A DNA stretch of 64,000 nt from Flavobacteriaceae bacterium UBA3591 (GCA_002375695.1 DFMO01000008.1:186001-250000), one strand, 5' to 3'. Positions 1-9,764 are shown, counted from the first letter of the stretch. Numbers and translations are program-made. The notes: generated by a model not told the origin, from the letters alone.

Positions 1-659
1 CTTTTATTCCACATTATTTTGGATATAACGTTGATATTAATAAAGATGGCGCAGCAAATTTGCGCGCATCGCTGGGTAAAATTGACTATCAACTTGCAAA
101 TGATAAAAGCACTAAAAATGCGCTAATTGTAGATATTAGAGATGAAGCAGCTTTTAAAGAAAATCACTTGGAAGGGAGTATCAATATTATGGCGGTTTCG
201 GAAAATTCAAAATTTGAAACTTGGTTGGGTTCTATTGTTAAACCCGATGAAAAATTTCACTTGGTTGTAGATTCAATTGAAAATGCCGAAACCATTTTAC
301 ACCGCACTGCCAAAATTGGGTACGAGAGTAATGTTTTAAGTGTGCTTACGCTTAGCAGTACTAAACACCAAGAATCATCAAACTTTAATGTAGAAGAATT
401 TAAAAAGAATACAGCCAATTATACCATAGTCGATATACGAAACGCGAGTGAAGTTTCGGAAGGTAAAATTTTTGATGATGCGCTCGCCATTCCGTTGCAC
501 GAATTACGAGAAAATGTAGCTAAAATTCCTACCGAAAAACCTATTGTTGTTCACTGTGCCGGGGGCTACCGCAGTGCAGCGGGCGCCAGTATTCTTGAAA
601 AGGAATTACAAACAAAAAATGTATTCGATTTAAGCGATGATGTAAACGATTTTAAATAA
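1..659 (+). CDS. MBL-fold/rhodanese protein, C-terminal part (5' truncated by the window)
   Basis: The reading frame is open to the left edge, so the start lies outside; the TTG at position 60 is internal. The visible part begins with residues FIPHYFGYN, which match the linker after the metallo-beta-lactamase domain in Bacteroidota MBL-rhodanese proteins. Two rhodanese-like modules follow. The first lacks an active-site Cys. The second carries the loop HCAGGYRSA near its end, where the Cys would accept a persulfide. Such proteins are usually cytoplasmic persulfide dioxygenase/sulfurtransferase-type enzymes; the exact reaction is inferred. Its stop codon abuts the stop of the convergent upp gene with no intergenic base. 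Confidence 0.8.
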   Translation, partial: FIPHYFGYNVDINKDGAANLRASLGKIDYQLANDKSTKNALIVDIRDEAAFKENHLEGSINIMAVSENSKFETWLGSIVKPDEKFHLVVDSIENAETILHRTAKIGYESNVLSVLTLSSTKHQESSNFNVEEFKKNTANYTIVDIRNASEVSEGKIFDDALAIPLHELRENVAKIPTEKPIVVHCAGGYRSAAGASILEKELQTKNVFDLSDDVNDFK

Positions 660-1313
660 CTACAGCTTTTCACCAAAACACAAATCGCCAGCATCGCCCA
701 AACCAGGGACAATATAGCCACGGCTGTTTAATTCGTCGTCAACGGCGGCAATCCAAAGGTGCGTATTTTCTGGAAAAATAGGTTTTATGTAATCTATGCC
801 GGGCTTAGCACCAATGACCGAAAGAATGTGAATTTGCTTTGGCGTTCCGTGACTTTTAAAAGCTTTTAATACATTTTCTAAGGTTCGGCCTGTAGCTAGC
901 ATAGGGTCTGTTAACACCAAAATTTTACCCTCAATAGAGGGCGAAGCCAAATAATTTACAATTACTTCAAAATCGTCACCGCCATCGGGGTGGTGGCGAT
1001 ATGCCGAAATATAAGCGTTTTCGGCTTTATCGAATAAATTAATAACCCCGTTGTGCAAGGGCAGGGCGGCTCTTAAAATAGAACAAACAACAATTTTATC
1101 TTCCGGTACTTGTACCGTTTTTTTACCCAAAGGTGTAATAACCTCCTCAACTTTATAATTAAAAGTTTTGCTCATTTCAAAACTTAAAATCTCCCCAACG
1201 CGCTCTATGTTTTTTCTAAAACGCATAGAATCTTTTTGAATAGATACATCGCGCATTTCCAAAACAAATTGGTTGAGAATAGATTTTTCGGTACTAAAAT
1301 CGTGAACTGTCAT
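660..1313 (-). CDS. upp: Uracil phosphoribosyltransferase
   Basis: This cytoplasmic pyrimidine-salvage enzyme makes UMP and pyrophosphate from uracil and PRPP. The 217-residue protein has the usual family length. It shows the PRPP-binding loop DPMLATGRTL about two thirds along and the uracil-pocket region GYIVPGLGDAGD near the C-terminus. The start is the ATG at 1311-1313. The gene is convergent with the preceding rhodanese gene and monocistronic here, with about 375 bp of non-coding sequence upstream. Confidence 0.95.
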   Translation of the reverse strand: MTVHDFSTEKSILNQFVLEMRDVSIQKDSMRFRKNIERVGEILSFEMSKTFNYKVEEVITPLGKKTVQVPEDKIVVCSILRAALPLHNGVINLFDKAENAYISAYRHHPDGGDDFEVIVNYLASPSIEGKILVLTDPMLATGRTLENVLKAFKSHGTPKQIHILSVIGAKPGIDYIKPIFPENTHLWIAAVDDELNSRGYIVPGLGDAGDLCFGEKL

Positions 1314-1688
1314 AATTTACAAGAATTGCTACGAAGTTAAAAAATACCCCATAATGTACCCCAAAAAGTGATAAAGATTTTTAAAAGGCTTGTTAGTGCA
1401 ATGACAGGTTTAAAGAAAAAATTAATGGTCTTTATTTTCACAAATACATCAAACTCCTTTTATCGAAAAAAATTGAGAAGCATATCCATCATTCAATAAT
1501 TTTGATATATTTGGAGCAAGGCATTACCGCCAAAACTCTCCCCGCTAATTTCAAACCCGTGTGTAGGCTACGGTCCGTACACGGGTTTGGAATACTATTG
1601 GTTTTATAAATGTATGATAACGATGATAAAATTATTGTGTTCATTAAGTGGTTGATAATAGTCATATAAAATTTTTAAGGTATAATAG
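1314..1688. other. Intergenic region between divergent upp and the restriction operon
   Basis: No convincing coding sequence is present. It must hold the promoter of upp (minus strand) and that of the 5'-nucleotidase/restriction operon (plus strand), but I see no clear TAnnTTTG element for either. The notable structure is the inverted repeat at 1553-1588. No tRNA gene or integrase remnant was recognised. Confidence 0.5.
1553..1588. repeat. Inverted repeat at the left edge of the restriction island
   Basis: Perfect 10-bp arms AAACCCGTGT and ACACGGGTTT enclose 16 bases that contain a smaller palindrome (TACGG-T-CCGTA). No T-run follows, so it is not an ordinary intrinsic terminator. It lies about 100 bp upstream of the nucleotidase gene, where the defence genes begin, and could be an insertion-boundary remnant or a mobile palindromic repeat. 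Confidence 0.5.
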
Positions 1689-2651
1689 ATGCCAGTAGAC
1701 TTTTCAAAAATATTAGTGGTTGGTGTTTCTTCGAGAGCACTTTTCAATCTTGAAGAAGAAGAGCAAATTTTTAGAGAACAGAATATTCGTGGGTTTCGGA
1801 AGTACCAATTAGCTAATGAAGACAAGCTACTCGAAAAAGGAACGGCATTTCCTTTGGTTGAAGCATTACTAAAACTCAATACACACGTTGAAAAACCAAT
1901 CGTTGAAGTGGTTGTAATGTCAAGAAACAGCCCTGAAACAGGAGTAAGAGTTTTAAAGGCAATCGAACATTACAAACTTCCAATTACAAGATGGGCATTT
2001 TCAGCAGGTGAACCATTAGCTCCATTTATTAAAGCATTTAATGTTGACTTGTTTCTTTCTCGTGACAAAAAAGATGTTCAAAAGATTATAGACGCATCAG
2101 ATTGTGCAACTGCTTTGATTTATGATCCCCCAGAAAACTTTAAACCTGAAACAGACCGCGTAAAATTTGCTTTTGATGCAGATGCGGTTGTGTTCTCGGA
2201 AGAATCTGAACAAATCTATAAAGAACAAGGCATAGAAGCATTCCACAAGCACGAAAAGGAAAACGAAGATGTTCCTTTGAATGATGGACCGTTTGCAGCT
2301 TTATTGAGAAAATTATCTTATATCCAAGATTTCCTACCCGTTGAAAAAGAACTGTCCCCTTTAAGAATTGCGATAGTTACGGCAAGAAACTCCCCCAGTC
2401 ATATGAGAGTGATAAAGACCTTCCGTAAATGGAATGTATATGTAGATGAAGCCTATTTTATGGGCGGATGGCCTAAAGCGCTCGTTTTAGAAGCTATTGG
2501 AACACATATCTTCTTTGATGACCAAGACAGTCATTTAAGCGACTCTAAAACAAAGGTTCCTTGTGGTAAAGTATTGTATAAATCGAATTCCATTCTCAAA
2601 AATTACGAGAAGGAAATTATTGTTGAACCGAAGAAAGTAAAAGAGAACTAA
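1689..2651 (+). CDS. Cytosolic 5'-nucleotidase (NT5C1 family) leading a type III restriction operon
   Basis: The 320-residue protein matches the cytosolic IA-type 5'-nucleotidase family (5'-nucleotidase, PF06189) along its length. Hallmarks are VSSRALFNLEEE near residue 13, FDADAVVFSEESE near 163, TARNSP near 237 and HIFFDDQ near 278, as in animal NT5C1A. These enzymes dephosphorylate nucleoside monophosphates in the cytosol. There is no signal peptide. The mod gene starts one base after the stop, so translation is probably coupled. Placement at the head of a restriction operon suggests a defence-linked role in nucleotide depletion or recycling, but that is inference. Confidence 0.85.
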   Translation: MPVDFSKILVVGVSSRALFNLEEEEQIFREQNIRGFRKYQLANEDKLLEKGTAFPLVEALLKLNTHVEKPIVEVVVMSRNSPETGVRVLKAIEHYKLPITRWAFSAGEPLAPFIKAFNVDLFLSRDKKDVQKIIDASDCATALIYDPPENFKPETDRVKFAFDADAVVFSEESEQIYKEQGIEAFHKHEKENEDVPLNDGPFAALLRKLSYIQDFLPVEKELSPLRIAIVTARNSPSHMRVIKTFRKWNVYVDEAYFMGGWPKALVLEAIGTHIFFDDQDSHLSDSKTKVPCGKVLYKSNSILKNYEKEIIVEPKKVKEN

Positions 2652-2652
2652 T

Positions 2653-4308
2653 ATGCCAACACTCAATTGGATAGGAAAAGAGAAAGTAATTAGCCACCAC
2701 CAAGATGTACCATACCGAGTTTTGGAACACAAATACGGTTTTACTGCGGTAAATGGCGAACAAAACGAACCGACCAACAGCGGTAACAAAATCATACACG
2801 GAGACAACCTTGAAGCCTTAAAAAGTTTACTGCCAGAATACGAAGGAAAAGTAAAGTGCATATACATAGACCCACCTTACAACACAGGAAATAAAGATTG
2901 GGTATATAATGATAATGTTGACCACCCCAAAATGCAAAAGTGGTTGCAAAACACATTAAAAGCTAAAGCTGAAAATAAAGATGCAACAGTTGCAATAGAT
3001 GACCTGACAAGACACGACAAATGGCTGTGTATGATGTATCCTCGCTTAAAATTGCTTCAAAAGCTACTTGATGAAAATGGAGCTATTTTCATTTCAATTG
3101 ATGACAATGAACAAGCAAATCTGAAAATGATTTGTGATGAAATATTTGGAATTAGAAATTTCGTTGGTACATATTTTTGGTATAAATCTGGAACACCACC
3201 GAACTTATCTCATAAGATAAAAAGAAATATTGAGTATGTTATTTGCTACTCTAAAACACCAAACTCAAACAAATTTACAGGCGTACAAAAAACAAGCAAA
3301 AGTGATGACCCTATAACTAAGCCCCAAAACTCATATAAGGAACTAACATTCAAACCAAAATCGTTAACTATTGGGTTGAAAGATGGAACAATAAAGGCAG
3401 GGACTTACGGCACCGCAAAGTTTCCAAATGAGCTTCTCAATGATTTAATCATTAAAGACGGTACGAATCAAAATGAAGTCCGTTTTAGAAATAGATTTAT
3501 TTGGGTTCAAGATAAGCTCAATGAAGAGTTAGAAAATGAAACTTTGGTAAAAATTAATTCGAAATCGCTCGTTATTTCTTACAAGAAGCAGAATTACGCA
3601 AAAGAAGTACCGCCAAACTTTATAGATTCTTCTGTCGGTGTTGATACAACTGAAAACGCAGGAAGAATGTTGAATGATATTTTCGGCAAAAAGGTATTTG
3701 ACTTCCCAAAACCGCCATCATTGATTGAATATATTGCTAATTTCTTATGTGAGAAAGACGATATTATTCTTGATTCTTTTGCAGGTTCAGGCACAACAGC
3801 CCACGCAGTTTTAAATCTAAACAAACAAGACGGTGGCAATCGCAAATTCATTTTGGTAGAAATGGAAGATTATGCCAATGATATTACTGCCGAACGAGTA
3901 AAACGTGTTGCCAAAGGGTACGGAGAAGGTAAAAAAGCCGTAGAAGGCACGGGCGGTGCATTCGATTATTACGAACTCGGTTTACCACTCTTTGATGAAA
4001 ATCAAAACTTAAATGAGGAAGTGGGCTTACCAAAAATCCGGGAATACATTTGGTTTTCAGAAACTCGAACTTCGTTTGCCGAACCCAATGCAGAAAATTA
4101 CTTTTTAGGCAAAATAGAGGAGTCGGTTTACTATTTCATTTACGAGAAAGACCGTTTAACCACCTTGGATTATGATGCATTGGAGCTCATAAAAACCAAA
4201 GGCGAGCAATACATCATTTATGCTGACAATTGTTTATTACCAAAAGAATTTATGGCTAAGAAGAACATCATTTTCAAGAAAATACCAAGAGACATCACAA
4301 GATTTTAG
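2653..4308 (+). CDS. mod: Type III restriction-modification system, adenine-N6 methyltransferase (Mod)
   Basis: Methylates adenine in the recognition site using S-adenosylmethionine. Catalytic motif IV, DPPYNTG, is at about residues 73-79 and the AdoMet-binding motif DSFAGSGTT at about 374-382. This IV-before-I order is that of beta-class N6-adenine and N4-cytosine methyltransferases, including type III Mod. The variable stretch between the motifs (about 180-340) would be the target recognition domain. At 551 residues it is a little shorter than many type III Mod proteins. One base separates it from the nucleotidase gene and three from res, so the three genes form one transcription unit. Confidence 0.9.
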   Translation: MPTLNWIGKEKVISHHQDVPYRVLEHKYGFTAVNGEQNEPTNSGNKIIHGDNLEALKSLLPEYEGKVKCIYIDPPYNTGNKDWVYNDNVDHPKMQKWLQNTLKAKAENKDATVAIDDLTRHDKWLCMMYPRLKLLQKLLDENGAIFISIDDNEQANLKMICDEIFGIRNFVGTYFWYKSGTPPNLSHKIKRNIEYVICYSKTPNSNKFTGVQKTSKSDDPITKPQNSYKELTFKPKSLTIGLKDGTIKAGTYGTAKFPNELLNDLIIKDGTNQNEVRFRNRFIWVQDKLNEELENETLVKINSKSLVISYKKQNYAKEVPPNFIDSSVGVDTTENAGRMLNDIFGKKVFDFPKPPSLIEYIANFLCEKDDIILDSFAGSGTTAHAVLNLNKQDGGNRKFILVEMEDYANDITAERVKRVAKGYGEGKKAVEGTGGAFDYYELGLPLFDENQNLNEEVGLPKIREYIWFSETRTSFAEPNAENYFLGKIEESVYYFIYEKDRLTTLDYDALELIKTKGEQYIIYADNCLLPKEFMAKKNIIFKKIPRDITRF

Positions 4309-4311
4309 ATT

Positions 4312-6951
4312 ATGGAATTAAAAAGCTATCAACAGAAAGTAATTGAAAATCTTGAAGAATACTTGACCTACGTTCAAGAGCAAAAAGATTTAGGCAAAGC
4401 CTTTAACCAATATTGGGAAGATAAAATAGGCCCTTACAATCCGTTGGATGGGACAGGAATGCAGCCCTACAAAAACAACATCCCAAATGCGGCACACGTA
4501 GCAGTCAAAGTACCAACGGCAGGCGGTAAAACCTTTATTGCCGTAAATGCTTTGCATTCCATCTTTCAGGCTTACGATTCCAGCAAACCAAAAGCCGTGA
4601 TTTGGTTAGTGCCTTGGAGTAACCTTCTGCAACAAACGGTTGATGCACTTTCCAATCCACAGCATCCGTACAGACAAAAACTCAATACACTTTTCAATCA
4701 CCGTGTAGAAGTCTATCAAAAAGAAGATTTGTTACAAGGCTCAAACTTTAACCCCACGGTGGTAAAAGACCAGTTGAGCATTTTTGTAATGAGTTTTGCA
4801 AGCTTAAGAGCAAGAAAAAAGGATGATAGAAAGGTCTATCAGGAAAATGGGCAATTAGAAGCCTTTGTTTCGCAATTCAAAAACAGCAAACACATCTTGG
4901 ACGGTGTGGACGATACCGCATTAATCAATGTATTGCGTTATCTCAACCCTGTTTTGGTAGTGGATGAAAGCCACAATGCAGAAAGTGATTTGAGTGTAGA
5001 TATGCTCAAAAATCTAAATCCATCTTTTATACTTGATTTAACTGCAACACCAAAAGCAAATAGCAATATTGTAAGCCTTGTACCCGCCATAGAATTGAAA
5101 AAGGAACATATGGTAAAGCTTCCTGTAATCGTTTACAACAATCACGATAAAACGGAAGTCATCAACAATGCTTTGCATTTACAACGTAAGTTGGAAAACC
5201 TTGCCACAAAGCAGGAAAAAGAAGGTGGTAAATACATACGTCCAATTGTATTGTTTCAAGCGCAGCCTAAAACCAAGGACGACAACACAACTTTCGAAAA
5301 ACTGAAAGAACAGTTACTCGGTTTAGGTATACCTGAAAGTCAAATCAAAATTAAAACTGCCAACATTGACGAACTGAAAGGCATTGATTTGATGTGCAAG
5401 GAATGTGAAGTCCGTTACATAATAACCATCAATGCCTTGAAAGAAGGTTGGGACTGTCCTTTCGCTTACATCTTAGCTTCCTTGGCAGACAAATCGAGTG
5501 CGGTAGATGTAGAACAGATTTTAGGTCGTGTATTACGTCAACCTTATGTACAAAGACACAAGTCTTTTCAATTAAACCTTTCTTATGTTTTGACGGCTTC
5601 TGCCAAATTCAACGAGACTTTGCAAAGCATTGTAAAAGGCTTGCAAGAATCAGGATTTAGTGAAAAAGATTATCGCAAAGTCGATAAGATGACCGAAGAA
5701 GAAAAGAAAACGGTTACTGCTGACCCTGTGGAATCTTTCCTTTTCCCTGAACAACAAACGGAACAAGAAGAAGATGAAAACATTGACACCAATCGAGTTA
5801 CGTTTGACCCAAATGCAGTTGAAGAAGAAACCGGATCTACAACGGTAATTGAAGAAATTGAAGCATTAGCGGAAGAACAGAACCGACAATTAGAAGAACA
5901 AATAAAAGAACAGGAACAACAGCCTGTTGACGAAAACATTTTTCAAGAAATGGGTGATAAAGTAAAACGCTATAAGGTCAAAGAAGCCTACAAAGAGTTT
6001 ATAGATAAAATCGAGTTTCCGCAATTCTTCATCAAAGTAACTGCAAGCGACATTTTTGGAACAGACGAAGAATTACTGAACAGAGAATCTTTGCTCAAAG
6101 ACTTCAAGCTTTCAGACGAAGACATCAAAATTGACTTTGACAAAATTTCTTCTAACTTGTACAAAATTGACTTGGAAGAAGCTAAGAAAAACGAGTATAG
6201 ACCCTCATTCACAAAAATTGAAGACAACTTGGTGAAAGATCCAATTGCCGAATACATTTTAGCAAAACCAAAAGAAAATCAGATAACCGATATCACACAT
6301 CAAATGATGCAGATTATCGGAAATATGTACCCAATTCCTGACCAAGAAATCAAGGTTTACATTGGTCGTATTTTGAACAGTATGACTACTGAGCAATTGC
6401 GAGATATTTTGGTTCGAAAATGGAGCTACACCGACAAAATAAAGGCTCACATTAGAAAACTATCCGATTCTTATGCCGAAGGTCGTTTTATGGATTTAAT
6501 CAAATCGAAACGAATCAGCACAAAAGGCAATTGGAATTTAAGCAAGGAGATTGTTCCAGGAAATACAGGTTCTTCTATTGGAAATTCGCTCTACGAAAAA
6601 GAAGGCTCAATGAACAACTTTGAAGAACGAGTAGCTATGGAACTCGGAACATCTTCAAACATTGAGTTTTGGCATAGGAATTTAGAACGAGGAAAAGGGT
6701 TCTACATCAACGGATATAAAGCCAATCACTACCCTGACTTTATTATGCAGACCAAATCAGGCAAAACAATTTTGGTCGAGACAAAAGGCGACCATTTGGA
6801 CGGTTCAGATAGTGAAGCAAAATGCAGACTTGGGAACGAATGGGAAAAACAAGCAGGAAACGATTTTGCCTATTTTATGATTTTTGACAAAAAAGAAGTT
6901 GACGGAGCATATACGTTGGACAAAGCAAAAGAACTGATTGGTGGTATGTAA
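4312..6951 (+). CDS. res: Type III restriction-modification system, endonuclease/helicase (Res)
   Basis: An ATP-dependent translocase and nuclease that cuts unmethylated DNA together with Mod. The 879-residue protein has an SF2 helicase core with Walker A PTAGGKT (about 67-73), motif II DESH (about 218), motif III TATPK and motif VI QILGRVLRQ near residue 403. A Glu/Gln-rich linker follows (about 470-545). The C-terminal PD-(D/E)xK nuclease shows YPDF and VETKG around residues 806-828. All motifs look intact, so the system is probably active. Confidence 0.92.
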   Translation: MELKSYQQKVIENLEEYLTYVQEQKDLGKAFNQYWEDKIGPYNPLDGTGMQPYKNNIPNAAHVAVKVPTAGGKTFIAVNALHSIFQAYDSSKPKAVIWLVPWSNLLQQTVDALSNPQHPYRQKLNTLFNHRVEVYQKEDLLQGSNFNPTVVKDQLSIFVMSFASLRARKKDDRKVYQENGQLEAFVSQFKNSKHILDGVDDTALINVLRYLNPVLVVDESHNAESDLSVDMLKNLNPSFILDLTATPKANSNIVSLVPAIELKKEHMVKLPVIVYNNHDKTEVINNALHLQRKLENLATKQEKEGGKYIRPIVLFQAQPKTKDDNTTFEKLKEQLLGLGIPESQIKIKTANIDELKGIDLMCKECEVRYIITINALKEGWDCPFAYILASLADKSSAVDVEQILGRVLRQPYVQRHKSFQLNLSYVLTASAKFNETLQSIVKGLQESGFSEKDYRKVDKMTEEEKKTVTADPVESFLFPEQQTEQEEDENIDTNRVTFDPNAVEEETGSTTVIEEIEALAEEQNRQLEEQIKEQEQQPVDENIFQEMGDKVKRYKVKEAYKEFIDKIEFPQFFIKVTASDIFGTDEELLNRESLLKDFKLSDEDIKIDFDKISSNLYKIDLEEAKKNEYRPSFTKIEDNLVKDPIAEYILAKPKENQITDITHQMMQIIGNMYPIPDQEIKVYIGRILNSMTTEQLRDILVRKWSYTDKIKAHIRKLSDSYAEGRFMDLIKSKRISTKGNWNLSKEIVPGNTGSSIGNSLYEKEGSMNNFEERVAMELGTSSNIEFWHRNLERGKGFYINGYKANHYPDFIMQTKSGKTILVETKGDHLDGSDSEAKCRLGNEWEKQAGNDFAYFMIFDKKEVDGAYTLDKAKELIGGM

Positions 6952-7285
6952 AGCCAATGCCTTAAACCACACACCTTTACAATTACTCACAGTTTTTAAG
7001 TTGTTTATGGATTTCGTGAACTCACGTTTCGCTAAAGGGATTAAGCAACCCAAAAGATATAAACAGCGAGGTTTTTTTCAACGGTTGAAAGATTTGTAAA
7101 TGGAATAAAAGCCAACGCACAACAAACCAATGTGTAAACCCTCTAAAATTTCCCCTCTTAAATTTCCCTAAATCACCTTCTTAAAAATCTCTATTTATAT
7201 TTATTATAAATAGTTTGGCTGGTAAAAAAATGAAAATTACTTTTGCCAAAAATTAACTATTTATATCAAGTCTAAATAAAAATCA
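6952..7285. other. Intergenic region after the restriction operon
   Basis: No family-recognised gene is seen. A 30-codon ATG reading frame, 7007-7099, is rich in Lys and Arg (it contains RFAKGIKQPKRYKQRG) and could be a remnant of a lost gene or chance. The last 70 bases carry the promoter of the downstream receptor. No direct repeat shared with the region before 1689 was noticed, so the insertion limits of the restriction operon stay undefined. Confidence 0.4.
7214..7245 (+). promoter_or_regulatory. Bacteroidota-type promoter of the TonB-dependent receptor
   Basis: A -33-like TTTG (7214-7217) is followed after 20 bases by TACTTTTG (7238-7245), a full match to the Bacteroidota -7 consensus TAnnTTTG. 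The receptor start codon is 40 bases downstream. No Fur-like box could be assigned by eye. Confidence 0.6.
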
Positions 7286-9709
7286 ATGAAAACTTTTTAT
7301 AGCGCTTTGTTACTCTCGCTGTTCTCAACCGTAGTATTTGCTCAAGATGCTACCCTCACCGGAACGATAATCGATGCCAATAAAACTCCGCTCGAAGAGG
7401 TAAATGTATACCTTCAAAATTCAACTAAGGGCACTCAAACCAGTACAGACGGAAGTTTTAACATCAACAACCTTACCAATGGAAATTATACGCTTACTAT
7501 TTCGTATTTAGGATATAAATCCAGAGAATTGCCTGTAACCATTACTAACAATCAATCGGTAGCCTTGGGGAATATTGTGCTTTACGAAGGGAATGAAATT
7601 TTAAACGAGGTGGTTATTGAAACCGAACGCCCCAACAAATTTTCACGTAAAAAAACAGCTTATGTGGCGAAGCTTCCGTTAAAAGATATGGAAAACACGC
7701 AGGTTTATAGTACCATCCCTACCGAATTACTCGAATCGCAAGTTGTTACAAACTTTGACGATGCTCTTGTAAATGCCACGGGCGTTGAACAGCTTTGGGC
7801 ATCTACTGGAAGAGGTGGTGATGGAGCAGGGTATTATTCGCTTCGCGGCTTTTCGGTACAACCGCAATTGGTTAACGGCCTTCCCGGCTTAACCAATGGA
7901 ACAATCAACTCGGCAAATATTGAACGAATTGAAGTTTTAAAAGGTCCGTCGGCAACCTTATTCGGGAATGCTGTAAGTTCATACGGCGGACTTATTAACG
8001 TGGTTACTAAAAAACCTTATGTGGGCAATGGCGGGCAGTTATCGTACACCTCGGGTACCTACGGATTAAACCAAGTGGTCGCCGATTTTAATACGGCTTT
8101 AAGCAAAAAAGATAATCTGTATTTTAGAATTAACACTGCGTATGCAACACAGCAAAGTTTTCAAGATGCCGGGTTTAGAAAATCTTTCTTTGTAGCGCCA
8201 TCACTTTCGTATAAAGTGAATAATAAGCTTTCGTTTTCTTTTTATGCCGAAATAACCCAAGCCGAACAAACCAACCCAACCTTTTTATTTCTTAACCGAA
8301 GCGCGCCAATGGAGGCCAAAAACCTCGAAGAATTGGGTTACAACACAAAATTATCGTTTACCAGTAACGACTTAACCTTAAAAAATCCAAATCAGAATTA
8401 TAGAATTGAAATGGATTATAAGCTGTCTAACACTTGGAAATCGCAAACCTTACTTTCAAAAAGTTCAACGTCTACTACAGGTTATTATTCGTACTTATTT
8501 AATTACGGTATCTTAGAAAATAATGCATTTACGCGGTTTATTAACAAGCAAAATGCCAACACCCAAACCACCGATATTCAGCAAAATTTTATAGGCGATT
8601 TTAAAATTGCTTCGCTTCGTAATAGAGTTGTTATTGGTTTAGATTACTTTAATGCAACGCAAACCGACAATGGTACTGGCTACGCGTTTTACGGCAACCT
8701 AACTCCGGATGGTACTGTTATTAATGACAACCCGTTTACACAAGAAGTTGAAACAACACCGTTTCCACTTTCCACAGCCGGGGTAGATGCAGCACTATCT
8801 GCGCAACCCGTAGGAAATAACAAATCGAAGTATCACATTTACAGCCTATATGCCTCCGACGTTATAAACATTACCAATAATTTTTCGGCAATGTTAGGCT
8901 TACGTTTAGATAGATTTGACAACGAAGGCGATATTACTACATCCGAAGACGATTATGACCAAACAACGCTTTCACCAAAATTTGGATTGTTATATCAGCC
9001 AATATTAAACAAACTGTCGGTATTCGCAAACTATCAAAATGGTTTTACCAACGTAGCACCGCAATTAGTTGGTAACCCAGACGAAGGCGCTCAAACCTTA
9101 AAAACTTTTAAACCCGAACAAGCCAATCAAATAGAATTTGGGGTAAAGACAAACCTGTTTAAAAATAGGTTGAATGCTACCATTAGCTACTATAATATTG
9201 AAGTTAAAGATCGCGTAATTACAGACCCATCGTCACCATTCAATAAAATACAAGGAGGCGAAGTAGTAAGCAAAGGTTTTGAAGTTGAAGTAAATGCCAA
9301 TCCGTTTACCGGATTAAACATTCGCGGTGGTTTTAGTAAAAATGATAGTGAAACTACCAAATCTGATAACGAAGAAATTTTAAATAAACGTCCGCTTGAA
9401 GCTGGTCCAGAAACTCTTTACAACCTTTGGGCTAGTTATGAATTTCAACGAGGAAAACTGGACGGTTTTGGTATTGGCGCCGGATTTAACGGAGCTAGCG
9501 AAAGTTTTGCAATAAACTATAAATCTACAGGCGACTTTATATTACCGAGCTACACGATTGCAAATGCCTCGGTGTTTTACAAGGCCGATAAATACCAAAT
9601 TGGGTTAAAACTTAATAACGCTTTTAACAAAACGTATTACAAAGGTTGGACAACTATAAACCCACAAACGCCGAGAACACTCTTGGCAAATGTTTCATAT
9701 TCGTTTTAA
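7286..9709 (+). CDS. TonB-dependent siderophore-type outer membrane receptor
   Basis: The 807-residue protein has a signal peptide ending near AQDA, then a carboxypeptidase-regulatory-like domain (about 22-110) typical of Bacteroidota receptors. A TonB plug (about 125-240, with RIEVLKGPSATLFGN) and a 22-strand-type beta barrel follow, ending in a C-terminal Phe. Overall it resembles ferric-hydroxamate-type receptors. It would import an iron-siderophore across the outer membrane using TonB energy. The next gene, a PepSY membrane protein, is a common partner and supports an iron role. The ligand cannot be told from sequence. Confidence 0.88.
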   Translation: MKTFYSALLLSLFSTVVFAQDATLTGTIIDANKTPLEEVNVYLQNSTKGTQTSTDGSFNINNLTNGNYTLTISYLGYKSRELPVTITNNQSVALGNIVLYEGNEILNEVVIETERPNKFSRKKTAYVAKLPLKDMENTQVYSTIPTELLESQVVTNFDDALVNATGVEQLWASTGRGGDGAGYYSLRGFSVQPQLVNGLPGLTNGTINSANIERIEVLKGPSATLFGNAVSSYGGLINVVTKKPYVGNGGQLSYTSGTYGLNQVVADFNTALSKKDNLYFRINTAYATQQSFQDAGFRKSFFVAPSLSYKVNNKLSFSFYAEITQAEQTNPTFLFLNRSAPMEAKNLEELGYNTKLSFTSNDLTLKNPNQNYRIEMDYKLSNTWKSQTLLSKSSTSTTGYYSYLFNYGILENNAFTRFINKQNANTQTTDIQQNFIGDFKIASLRNRVVIGLDYFNATQTDNGTGYAFYGNLTPDGTVINDNPFTQEVETTPFPLSTAGVDAALSAQPVGNNKSKYHIYSLYASDVINITNNFSAMLGLRLDRFDNEGDITTSEDDYDQTTLSPKFGLLYQPILNKLSVFANYQNGFTNVAPQLVGNPDEGAQTLKTFKPEQANQIEFGVKTNLFKNRLNATISYYNIEVKDRVITDPSSPFNKIQGGEVVSKGFEVEVNANPFTGLNIRGGFSKNDSETTKSDNEEILNKRPLEAGPETLYNLWASYEFQRGKLDGFGIGAGFNGASESFAINYKSTGDFILPSYTIANASVFYKADKYQIGLKLNNAFNKTYYKGWTTINPQTPRTLLANVSYSF

Positions 9710-9716
9710 TTAGCAC

Positions 9717-9752
9717 AAAAAGGGCAGCTTGATTTTATGAGTTGCCCTTTTT
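9717..9752 (+). terminator. Hairpin between receptor and PepSY gene
   Basis: AAAAAGGGCA-G-CT pairs with AG-T-TGCCCTTTTT across a short AT-rich loop and ends in a T-run. It is a standard intrinsic terminator shape just after the receptor stop. The PepSY gene starts 12 bases later, so it may act as an attenuator that lowers downstream expression. Confidence 0.75.
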
Positions 9753-9764
9753 AAAATTTTTACT

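Noticed and set aside
1653..1664. TGATAATAGTCA upstream of the 5'-nucleotidase gene fits the FNR-type pattern
   Set aside because: The position 33 bp downstream falls on the start codon and has no TAnnTTTG-like element, so it is probably one of the chance matches expected for this degenerate pattern.
1604..1879. Minus-strand 91-residue frame over the start of the nucleotidase gene
   Set aside because: Antisense shadow of a gene with clear family similarity.
5448..5939. Reading frames of 70-89 residues inside res on either strand
   Set aside because: They lie wholly within a conserved helicase gene and show low-complexity or Ser/Cys-rich shadow composition.
6952..7285. Possible integrase attachment repeats bounding the restriction operon
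   Set aside because: No repeat shared with 1314-1688 and no tRNA or integrase gene could be seen.
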